A DNA stretch of 5,585 nucleotides. Source: Eubacteriales bacterium (GTDB lineage Bacteria; Bacillota_A; Clostridia; Christensenellales; Aristaeellaceae). A program made the translations under genes and the position numbers. Position 1 is the first letter of the stretch, and each line of letters opens with the position of its first letter. The notes under the pieces were generated by a model. That model saw only the letters and a program-made list of their open reading frames with translations, was not told the origin of the DNA and made no database searches. The stretch covers positions 1 to 5,585 of the forward strand of contig JARKQG010000092.1 of NCBI GenBank assembly GCA_029974035.1, written 5' to 3'. Shown here piece by piece: positions 1 to 5,011 of this stretch.

Positions 1-56
1 GGGGATACCCATGCCAATTTGACGGAGACGGACGGGGTAAATACGCAAATATCGGC
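1..56. other. Left-edge sequence, no gene assigned
   Basis: I cannot assign a gene here. On the plus strand, frame 1 stays open from the window edge to a TGA at 67-69, inside the first hairpin, and frame 3 stays open slightly longer, while frame 2 stops at 20-22. Either open frame could be the tail of a gene that enters from the left, but neither short tail has a recognisable motif. On the minus strand I see no start codon with a ribosome site. The bidirectional terminator that follows suggests that some transcript does end here. Confidence 0.3.
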
Positions 57-94
57 AAAAACAGGCTGATTTCAGGCAGAATCAGCCTGTTTTT
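57..94. terminator. Bidirectional Rho-independent terminator
   Basis: A perfect 14-bp inverted repeat (57-70 against 81-94) encloses a 10-base loop. The arms begin with five A and end with five T, so the hairpin carries a U-tract in both directions. It would stop a plus-strand transcript entering from the left, and it would back up the tRNA terminator on the minus strand. Confidence 0.8.
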
Positions 95-104
95 GAATTG
101 AGCA

Positions 105-134
105 AAGAAAAATCCGTCTCTTTCGAGACGGATT
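105..134 (-). terminator. Terminator of the tRNA-Leu gene
   Basis: Read on the minus strand, the arms AATCCGTCTC and GAGACGGATT (134-125 and 120-111) form a perfect 10-bp stem closed by a GAAA tetraloop, followed by a T-rich run (112-105). The hairpin starts two bases after the encoded CCA end of the tRNA, which is the usual position for a terminator of a single tRNA transcript. Confidence 0.88.
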
Positions 135-135
135 G

Positions 136-221
136 TGGTGCCGGAAGCGGGACTTGAACCCGCACGGTGTCTCCACCAACGGATTTTGAGTCCGTCACGT
201 CTGCCATTCCATCATTCCGGC
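136..221 (-). tRNA. tRNA-Leu (anticodon CAA), with encoded CCA
   Basis: This is a complete leucine tRNA decoding UUG. On the minus strand the acceptor stem GCCGGAA (221-215) pairs with TTCCGGC (146-140), followed by discriminator A (139) and a genomically encoded CCA (138-136). The T arm is GCGGG-TTCAAGT-CCCGC. The anticodon stem ACGGA/TCCGT encloses the loop CTCAAAA, which gives anticodon CAA at 188-186. A long variable arm (GGTG-GAGA-CACC) marks it as a type II tRNA, as expected for leucine. It has its own promoter and its own terminator and appears to be transcribed alone. Confidence 0.97.
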
Positions 222-235
222 AAGATGCGGATATC

Positions 236-264
236 ATTATACGGGATAGCCCGGAGAAAAGCAA
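236..264 (-). promoter_or_regulatory. Promoter of tRNA-Leu
   Basis: On the minus strand a -35 box TTGCTT (264-259), a 17-base spacer and a perfect -10 box TATAAT (241-236) precede the tRNA. Transcription would begin near 229, giving a leader of about 8 bases before the mature 5' end at 221. Geometry and matches fit a strong housekeeping sigma-A promoter. Confidence 0.82.
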
Positions 265-313
265 GGGGCGGCGGCGCGCTTTTGGCCAAAAAATGCGATT
301 GGCGCCCAAAAAG

Positions 314-341
314 TGCAACCCAACGCCTGATGGCGCGTCAA
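314..341 (+). promoter_or_regulatory. Candidate ECF-type promoter (autoregulation)
   Basis: TGCAAC (314-319), a 16-base spacer and CGTCAA (336-341) resemble the Bacillus SigW/SigM promoter pattern TGAAAC-N16-CGTA/CGTC, with one mismatch in the -35 element. ECF sigma factors commonly transcribe their own operon, and this site lies about 87 bases upstream of the proposed start of the ECF sigma gene, in the right orientation. The match was found by eye in a short region, so chance agreement is possible. Confidence 0.45.
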
Positions 342-373
342 AAGAAGGACCGGCTGGAAAATGTCGGCCGCAT

Positions 374-402
374 TTGGTTTTTTAACGCGCAATGTGTATA
401 AT
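374..402 (+). promoter_or_regulatory. Sigma-A promoter of the ECF sigma operon
   Basis: TTGGTT (374-379), a 17-base spacer and a perfect TATAAT (397-402) form a housekeeping promoter. Transcription would start near 409, giving a short leader that still contains the ribosome site at 416-424. The -10 box overlaps the most upstream in-frame ATG (392-394), so that ATG cannot be the translation start of a transcript made here. Confidence 0.75.
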
Positions 403-415
403 AGCAGGTGGAAGT

Positions 416-424
416 GAGGTGATC
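416..424 (+). promoter_or_regulatory. Ribosome binding site deciding a TTG start
   Basis: GAGGTGATC is complementary to nine bases of the 3' end of 16S rRNA (GATCACCTC). It sits three bases before the TTG at 428, with about six bases between the GAGG core and the start codon. It lies inside the transcript expected from the promoter at 374-402, and so selects the TTG over the upstream ATG at 392 and GTG at 419. Confidence 0.7.
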
Positions 425-427
425 GGC

Positions 428-1012
428 TTGCAGAATGCGCCCGATGAGCGGGATCTCGTCCGCAGGGCATCGCAAGGCGATGAAGCCGCGTTTGAACTGC
501 TGATGCGCGCCCATGAAAGCCGCATGTACGCGGTGTCGCTGAGAATGTGCGGCAATCGCGAAGACGCGCAGGACTGCCTGCAGGAAGCCATGCTGCGCGT
601 CTACCGTGCCATATCAAATTTCAAAGGTCAATCCTCCTTTGCCACCTGGGCGTACAGGATCACCATGAACACCTGCCTGGACGAACTGAGGCGGCGAAAG
701 CTGCGCACCGCCACGTCGCTGGACGTTCTCTTGGACACGGGCTGGTCGCCCGCCGACGATGGGGAAACCCCGGAGCAGCACTCCATCGCCGCCGAGCAGC
801 GGCGCATGCTGGAAAAGGCCATTGCCGATCTGCCGGAGGATATGCGCGCCGCCATTGTGCTGCGCGACGTGCAGGGGTTCAGTTATGATGAAATTGCCAG
901 AATGCTGGAGGCCAACGTGGGTACGATCAAATCCCGCATCAGCCGCGGACGGGAAAAACTTCGGGAAGTGCTGGTGCGGCAGCCGGAACTTTTTGGCCGG
1001 TATCCGGTCTAA
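428..1012 (+). CDS. ECF (group 4) RNA polymerase sigma factor
   Basis: This is a sigma-70 family factor of the extracytoplasmic-function type, SigW/RpoE-like, which would direct RNA polymerase to stress promoters when released by its anti-sigma partner. From the TTG start it has 194 residues, normal for the class. Sigma region 2 spans about residues 22-92: region 2.2, the core-binding helix, is DAQDCLQEAMLRVYRAI, followed by FATWAYRITMNTCLDELRRRK for -10 recognition. A variable linker spans about 95-122. Sigma region 4 spans about 125-182, with the helix-turn-helix YDEIARMLEANVGTIKSRIS reading the -35 box. Region 3 is absent, as in all ECF factors. The TTG start is chosen from the ribosome site at 416-424 and the promoter overlapping the upstream ATG; starting at 392 would add 12 residues. 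The anti-sigma gene follows after 23 bases, so the two are cotranscribed. Class is certain; regulon and signal are not. Confidence 0.93.
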   Translation: MQNAPDERDLVRRASQGDEAAFELLMRAHESRMYAVSLRMCGNREDAQDCLQEAMLRVYRAISNFKGQSSFATWAYRITMNTCLDELRRRKLRTATSLDVLLDTGWSPADDGETPEQHSIAAEQRRMLEKAIADLPEDMRAAIVLRDVQGFSYDEIARMLEANVGTIKSRISRGREKLREVLVRQPELFGRYPV

Positions 1013-1035
1013 CAGGCGGGAAGGAGGGGAAGCGC

Positions 1036-2283
1036 ATGAACGAACAGGAAACCTGCCTGTGGTTTGAATCAAACCTGAACGCGTACCTGGACGGCGAGCT
1101 CGACCGGGAAGCGCGCGGGCGGATGGATGAGCACGCCAGGTCGTGCCCGGATTGCGGGCAGAAGCTGGAAACGATGACGCGGCTGCTCACCATGTGCGCC
1201 GAGCTCGACGAAGGGCTGGCGGTTCCGCTTTCCGCGCAGGCCGCGTGGCGCGAGGCCATCCGCGCCGAGGCGCAAAGCCGCGGAAGGACGCGGCGGGTCG
1301 GCGCGTGGACGCGCAGCATGGGCTGGATCGCGGCGGCGCTGACGCTCCTTACGGTGTCCACGGCGCTGTTTGGCCAGGACGTCATCGCGCCTCCCGCGCA
1401 GGTTGACGGTCTGATGGCCAAGGCGCCCGCCGGCGCGGCCTATTCGGCTCCGGCGGAATATGGCGCGCCGCTGGAGGACAGGGCGGCCGATGCCGGTACG
1501 CTGAGCATCACCGCGGACGGCGCCATCGAAGGCTCCGAGGGGACGGCCGGTCAGCAGACGGTTGTGGATTCCGCCTCCGAGCGCGAGCAGGTGGTCCTCC
1601 GCTCCGCCAGCTACGCCATTGCAACCGCGGCCTTTGATACCGACAGCCAGAACATCGACAACCTGGTGGACGAGTACGACGCCTACTATGAGTCGGACAG
1701 TCAGTCGGGCCAGCCCATCGGGGCGGGCCGGTCGGATGGCCGCCAGCGGACGATGCTCATCCGCGTGCCCGCCGCCCAGCTCGACGAATTTTTGACCAGT
1801 CTGGACGTGATCGGCAGCGTCACCAGCAAGACCCGCTCCGCGGAAGACGTGTCCGCCAACTACTACGACGCCGCCGCCCAACTGGACGCGCTCGAGGCGC
1901 AGCAGGCGCAGATCGAAAGGCTGATGGGCAGCGCCGCCGACATTGGCGCCGTCGTGGAGCTTCAGGACAAGTTCTACGAGCTTCAGGCCGAGATCAATTC
2001 GCTGGAAAGCCGCATCCGCGGCTGGGAGAGCAAGGCCGACTACGTTCGGGTGAACGTCGATCTGACCGAGGTGACCGCGGTCGATCCGGAACGGCCGACG
2101 GGCGATACGCTGATGGAGCGCGTCCGCACCGGGTTTTTTGACTCGGTCGACTGGCTGGGCGGCTTTTTGCAGGACATGGCCGTCATGCTGGCCGCGCTGG
2201 CGCCGGTTCTGGTGGTCCTGATCCCGCTGATCGTGCTGATTGTGGTGATCGTCCGGGTGGTGCGCGCCAAGCGGCGCAGATAG
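1036..2283 (+). CDS. Membrane anti-sigma factor, zf-HC2 fused to DUF4349
   Basis: This 415-residue protein most likely holds the upstream ECF sigma factor at the membrane. Residues 1-60 form a zinc-binding anti-sigma domain with C7-x25-H33-x3-C37-x2-C40. A membrane helix follows at about 95-113, then a low-complexity Ala/Gly/Glu-rich linker (about 114-180). A DUF4349 domain covers about 183-410, recognisable from the RVPAAQLDEFLTSL segment (244-257), the EDVSANYYD segment (270-278), a long coiled-coil stretch (about 278-330) and the second membrane helix (about 380-408), ending in a basic tail RAKRRR. Predicted topology: zinc finger inside, DUF4349 outside, tail inside. ATG 1036 is preceded by AAGGAGGGG (1021-1029) with good spacing. 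A hairpin terminator follows the stop codon. DUF4349 proteins are often small lipoproteins or membrane proteins of unknown function; its use here as a sensor is inferred from the fusion. Confidence 0.9.
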   Translation: MNEQETCLWFESNLNAYLDGELDREARGRMDEHARSCPDCGQKLETMTRLLTMCAELDEGLAVPLSAQAAWREAIRAEAQSRGRTRRVGAWTRSMGWIAAALTLLTVSTALFGQDVIAPPAQVDGLMAKAPAGAAYSAPAEYGAPLEDRAADAGTLSITADGAIEGSEGTAGQQTVVDSASEREQVVLRSASYAIATAAFDTDSQNIDNLVDEYDAYYESDSQSGQPIGAGRSDGRQRTMLIRVPAAQLDEFLTSLDVIGSVTSKTRSAEDVSANYYDAAAQLDALEAQQAQIERLMGSAADIGAVVELQDKFYELQAEINSLESRIRGWESKADYVRVNVDLTEVTAVDPERPTGDTLMERVRTGFFDSVDWLGGFLQDMAVMLAALAPVLVVLIPLIVLIVVIVRVVRAKRRR

Positions 2284-2298
2284 CGATGGGTTCCCGTG

Positions 2299-2332
2299 TG
2301 GCGCATGTCTTTCTCTGCCATGCGCCATTTTT
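2299..2332 (+). terminator. Terminator after the sigma/anti-sigma pair
   Basis: TGGCGCATG (2299-2307) and CATGCGCCA (2319-2327) form a perfect 9-bp stem around an 11-base loop, followed by TTTTT (2328-2332). It begins 16 bases after the anti-sigma stop codon. The large loop may leave it leaky, which matters because the next gene, starting at 2366, has no obvious promoter of its own. Confidence 0.78.
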
Positions 2333-2365
2333 GTACCTCAAAACAGGCAAAAAGGAGTGGTTTTC

Positions 2366-3070
2366 ATGAAGCTCTGGAAAATTTTGACTCTGGGCCTCGC
2401 GCTGGCCCTGCTGCTTACGCCCTTTGCCGCGCTGGCGGAGGACACCGAGGTGACCGTTTCCGGAACGGGCGTCATCAACATCAAGCCGGACACCGCCACC
2501 ATTATGCTGGGCGTCAGCGAGACCGCCCAGGGCGCCGTGGAAGCGCAGGCCACCGTCAACGAAAAGATTGCGGCCGTCAAAGAGGCGCTGACCGGGGCGG
2601 GCGCCAAGGACCGGGACATTTCCGTCAGCGACCTGAGCGTCTGGGGCAACTACGACTACTCCGGCGATACCCAGAAGCTGACCGGCTACACCGCCTCCCA
2701 CACGCTCAACATCACCACCGCGGACATGGACGCCGTCGGCCCGCTGATCGACGCGGCCCTGGGCGCGGGCGCCAACCAGCTGCAGGGCGTGTCCTTCACC
2801 GCGGAGAACAACGACGCCGCCTATGATCAGGCGCTGAAGCTGGCCTTTGAAAAGGCCCGCGAAAAGGCGGAGGTGCTGGCCGCCGCCGCCGGCATGAAGC
2901 TGGGCGCGCTGGAGAGCCTCGCCGAGGGCAGCGTCGACAGCTACGGCCCCTACATCAACGCCAAGTACGCCGTTGAGGACGGTGCGGGCCAAGGCGCGCC
3001 CACCCAGGTGGATACCGGGCTGGTGACCGTCAGCGCCACGGTGACGGCGGTCTTTGAAATGAAGGGCTGA
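2366..3070 (+). CDS. Secreted SIMPL-domain (DUF541) protein
   Basis: A 234-residue exported protein of the SIMPL/DUF541 family, which includes E. coli YggE and Brucella BP26. Residues 1-24 form a signal peptide: MKLWK, a hydrophobic core, and an ALA cleavage site before E25. There is no lipobox and no cysteine anywhere, so it is released outside rather than lipid-anchored. The mature part is one SIMPL domain: the opening VTVSGTGVINIKPDTATIML (29-48), the middle TGYTASHTLNITT, a helix rich in K/E/A with YDQALKLAFEKAREKAEVLA, and a closing beta strand VTVSATVTAVFEM. ATG 2366 is chosen over GTG 2357 because AAAGGAG (2351-2357) lies 8 bases before it and the signal peptide then starts MKLWK. Family members have been linked to oxidative and envelope stress, but their biochemical activity is unclear. 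Placement behind an ECF sigma module fits an envelope role; this is inference. Confidence 0.9.
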   Translation: MKLWKILTLGLALALLLTPFAALAEDTEVTVSGTGVINIKPDTATIMLGVSETAQGAVEAQATVNEKIAAVKEALTGAGAKDRDISVSDLSVWGNYDYSGDTQKLTGYTASHTLNITTADMDAVGPLIDAALGAGANQLQGVSFTAENNDAAYDQALKLAFEKAREKAEVLAAAAGMKLGALESLAEGSVDSYGPYINAKYAVEDGAGQGAPTQVDTGLVTVSATVTAVFEMKG

Positions 3071-3078
3071 TCCCGCTG

Positions 3079-3114
3079 AAAAATGGACGCCCCCGGCATG
3101 CGCCGGGGGCGTCC
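3079..3114. terminator. Terminator between convergent genes
   Basis: A perfect 13-bp GC-rich stem (3085-3097 with 3102-3114) closes on the four-base loop ATGC. On the minus strand it is followed by ATTTTT (3084-3079), a proper U-tract, so it is clearly the terminator of the tetR-type gene. On the plus strand it is followed only by GGCACGTTTG, a weak tract, but the very stable stem, 15 bases after the SIMPL stop codon, probably serves that gene as well. Confidence 0.85.
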
Positions 3115-3133
3115 GGCACGTTTGCCCGTCCCC

Positions 3134-3697
3134 TCAAGGCTTTTGACGGATCCCCTCCAGCGCCGAGAGCACGCTGCCGTCGTAGAGCCGGCGGATGTTT
3201 TCAATAAACCCGGCGGGGTCCTCCTTCATGCCGCGGTTTGACCAGCGCACGATGAAGCTGACAAAGGCGAGGGCGAAAAATTCAATGAAGAAATCCCATT
3301 TTTCCGGGTCGAAGGGCACATCCGCCGCCGATTCCACCGCCGTCAACGCGATGCTCTGGATGTAGCCGTACAGGTATTCCGGAAAGGAATTGGGGCCGGT
3401 GGTTGCCAGCGCGTTGCGGTAAAAGGTGGCGTTGTCCCGCATGTAGCGGCACAGCCGGATGAGCCCCTCCGTCCAGTGCTCCGGCGTTCCGTAGCCGGAC
3501 ATGAAGCGCACGGTTTCTGTGTAGTATATCCAGTTCATCAAGTCGTACTTGTCCTGAAAATGATAGTAAAAGGTCTGCCGCGTCAGCGCGCATTGGGCCA
3601 CGATGTCTCCGACGCTGATCTTTTCGAAGGACTTCTTCGCCATCAGCGCCTTGAGGGCGTTCGCCAGCGCGAGTTTCGTAATGTTGGAGTCCGACAT
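3134..3697 (-). CDS. TetR/AcrR-family regulator, DhaS-like type
   Basis: A 187-residue DNA-binding regulator. The TetR N-terminal domain occupies about residues 7-60, with the helix-turn-helix ISVGDIVAQCALTRQTFYYH (27-46) followed by FQDKYDLMNWIYYTE. The opening ITKLALANALKALM and the RQTFYYHFQDKYDL signature match the subgroup that includes Lactococcus DhaS (with the TetR_C_8-type C-terminal domain), rather than drug-efflux repressors. The rest (about 70-187) is the helical ligand/dimer domain and ends in EGIRQKP. ATG 3697 is chosen because homology begins there; its ribosome site is poor (GGGGGA, four bases or fewer from the start). The frame stays open far upstream, antisense to the reductase, but that part has shadow-like composition. 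It diverges from the reductase/dehydrogenase genes, which it probably controls together with its own promoter. Ligand and sign of control are unknown: DhaS itself is an activator, while most TetR proteins repress. Confidence 0.9.
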   Translation of the reverse strand: MSDSNITKLALANALKALMAKKSFEKISVGDIVAQCALTRQTFYYHFQDKYDLMNWIYYTETVRFMSGYGTPEHWTEGLIRLCRYMRDNATFYRNALATTGPNSFPEYLYGYIQSIALTAVESAADVPFDPEKWDFFIEFFALAFVSFIVRWSNRGMKEDPAGFIENIRRLYDGSVLSALEGIRQKP

Positions 3698-3830
3698 GTT
3701 TCCCCCGGGCGCGCGCGTTCCGGGCGGCGCGCGGTTTCGTCGTGGGCAGGGCGGCGGACGGCCTGCCGCGGTTCTTTCGGTCTGGGCGTTTTCGCTTTCC
3801 CTTTGCGCCGAAAAGCGCCGTTCTGCCTTC

Positions 3831-3860
3831 ATGATACCACCGCCCGAGGGCGGTTTGCAA
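3831..3860 (-). promoter_or_regulatory. Promoter of the tetR-type gene
   Basis: On the minus strand TTGCAA (3860-3855), an 18-base spacer and TATCAT (3836-3831) form a -35/-10 pair. The -10 is preceded by TGG, giving an extended -10 (TGGTATCAT). Transcription would start near 3824, leaving a leader of about 127 GC-rich bases before the ATG at 3697. Confidence 0.6.
3839..3854. promoter_or_regulatory. Candidate TetR operator (perfect palindrome)
   Basis: ACCGCCC (3839-3845) and GGGCGGT (3848-3854) are perfect inverted repeats separated by two bases. The 16-bp site fills nearly all of the spacer of the regulator's own promoter, so a bound dimer would block RNA polymerase. Its edge lies 18 bases from the -35 box of the divergent reductase promoter, close enough to affect that promoter too. 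Size and symmetry suit a TetR-family dimer. No protein-DNA evidence is available. Confidence 0.55.
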
Positions 3861-3871
3861 GCGCATTTGTC

Positions 3872-3901
3872 TTGTGCCATGGCCCCCGTATATGCTATAA
3901 T
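3872..3901 (+). promoter_or_regulatory. Promoter of the reductase/dehydrogenase operon
   Basis: TTGTGC (3872-3877), an 18-base spacer and TATAAT (3896-3901) form a sigma-A promoter; TGC directly before the -10 gives a perfect extended -10 (TGCTATAAT). Transcription would start near 3908, giving a leader of about 42 bases that contains the ribosome site AAAGGAGGG (3934-3942). The weak -35 with a strong extended -10 suits a promoter assisted or blocked by a regulator. Confidence 0.75.
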
Positions 3902-3949
3902 GGCCCGTGGAGCCCGGCTGCGGGCAACTGTCGAAAGGAGGGCTGACCG

Positions 3950-4996
3950 GTGGCGGTGTTTCAAGGGGCGCAGGACGGGATTGATCCGGCGCGTGTTCCG
4001 GTCAGACGGCTGAATACCGGCGCCGAAATGCCGGGAATCGGCCTTGGCACCTTCGGATCGGACCACGCGTCCGCCGAAATGGTGTCGGATGTGGTGCGGG
4101 AGGCGCTGAAGATCGGCTACCGCTACATCGACTGCGCGGCCTGCTACGGCAACGAGCGCGAGGTGGGCGCGGCGATCGGGGAGGCGATGGACGGCGGACT
4201 GCCCAGGGGCGAGCTGTTCATCCTCAGCAAGCTCTGGAACGACCAACACGCGCCGGAGGACGTGATCGCCGCCTGCAAGGCGTCCGTCGAGGCGCTGAAC
4301 GCCGGGTATCTGGACTGTTACCTGGTGCACTGGCCGTTCCCCAACTACCACGCGCCCGGTTGTGACGGCGACGCGCGCAACCCCGAGTCCCGGCCCTATA
4401 TCCATGAGGAATTCATGCGGACCTGGCGGGCGATGGAGTGCCTGGTGGATATGGGCCTGGTCCGGCACATCGGCACCTCCAACGTGACGATCCCCAAGCT
4501 GAAGCTGATTCTGCGCGACGCGCGGATCAAACCCTCCGTCAGCGAAATGGAGCTGCACCCCACCTTCCAGCAGGGCGAGCTGTTCCAGTTCTGTCTTGAC
4601 AACGGCATTCAGCCCATCGGCTACAGCCCCATTGGCTCCCCCGGGCGCCCGGAGCGCGACCGGACGCCGGAGGATCTGGCGGATACCGAGATACCGGTCG
4701 TGCGTGAAATCGCCCGGGCCCACGGCGTTCACCCGGTGGAGGTCTGCCTCAAGTGGGCGGTGCAGCGCGGCCAGACGCCGATTCCCTTCACCACCAAGCG
4801 CAAAAACGCGCTGTCCAACATCCGGGCGATCCTTTCAGACCCGCTGACGCCCGGCGAAATGGAAAAAATGCGCGCCGTGGAGCGCAACTGCCGGCTGATC
4901 AAGGGGCAGGTGTTTCTCTGGGAGGGCGCGGGGGATTATCTGGACCTTTGGGATGTGGACGGGACCATCCCCGGATGGAACGGGTATTCAAAATAA
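3950..4996 (+). CDS. Aldo/keto reductase
   Basis: A 348-residue NAD(P)H-dependent reductase of the AKR superfamily (TIM barrel), which interconverts aldehydes or ketones and alcohols in the cytoplasm. The catalytic tetrad is complete: D61 and Y66 in YRYIDCAACYGNE, K94 in LFILSKLW, and H127 in YLVHWPF. GTSN (175-178) is the conserved substrate/cofactor strand. The overall pattern (LNTGAEMPGIGLGTF at the start, SEMELHPTFQQ at 198-208, GYSPIGSPG at 224-232) fits the group containing xylose, aldose and 2,5-diketogluconate reductases. The C-terminal segment WEGAGDYLDLWD (324-335) forms the variable loop that sets substrate choice. In the cofactor motif IPKS...R of most members, the lysine and arginine are replaced here (F280, N286), so NADPH preference is doubtful. 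GTG 3950 is chosen from AAAGGAGGG (3934-3942), 7 bases before. It begins an operon with the following dehydrogenase. Substrate unknown. Confidence 0.93.
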   Translation: MAVFQGAQDGIDPARVPVRRLNTGAEMPGIGLGTFGSDHASAEMVSDVVREALKIGYRYIDCAACYGNEREVGAAIGEAMDGGLPRGELFILSKLWNDQHAPEDVIAACKASVEALNAGYLDCYLVHWPFPNYHAPGCDGDARNPESRPYIHEEFMRTWRAMECLVDMGLVRHIGTSNVTIPKLKLILRDARIKPSVSEMELHPTFQQGELFQFCLDNGIQPIGYSPIGSPGRPERDRTPEDLADTEIPVVREIARAHGVHPVEVCLKWAVQRGQTPIPFTTKRKNALSNIRAILSDPLTPGEMEKMRAVERNCRLIKGQVFLWEGAGDYLDLWDVDGTIPGWNGYSK

Positions 4997-5011
4997 CGGG
5001 AGGGAAATCGA

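Noticed and set aside
1..139. Possible integration site at the 3' end of tRNA-Leu, with an element to the left
   Set aside because: tRNA 3' ends are common targets for integrases, but I see no second copy of the tRNA end in the window, no recognisable integrase, and an intact tRNA terminator directly downstream. The window edge prevents a proper test.
349..383. Hairpin CGGCTGG/TCGGCCG followed by a T-run, a possible terminator
   Set aside because: The stem needs two G-U pairs, and the T-run begins several bases later, where it forms the region around the -35 box of the sigma promoter. It is unlikely to be a functional terminator.
1069..2328. A 419-residue open frame on the minus strand opposite the anti-sigma gene
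   Set aside because: It is very rich in His, Arg, Gly and Asp, has no recognisable domain and no ribosome site, and lies antisense to a gene with clear domains. It is a shadow caused by high GC at third codon positions.
2333..2350. A promoter for the SIMPL gene just after the terminator
   Set aside because: The best -10-like string (TGTACC) is poor and has no matching -35 at a proper distance. I could not support it.
2183..2992. A 269-residue minus-strand frame opposite the SIMPL gene
   Set aside because: Low-complexity Gly/Val/Arg composition, no ribosome site, and it crosses a terminator and the end of the anti-sigma gene. It is a shadow frame.
3698..4732. The N-terminal 345 residues of a 532-residue minus-strand frame continuous with the tetR-type gene
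   Set aside because: This part is antisense to the aldo/keto reductase and crosses both divergent promoters. TetR-family homology begins exactly at the ATG at 3697, where the protein has its normal length.
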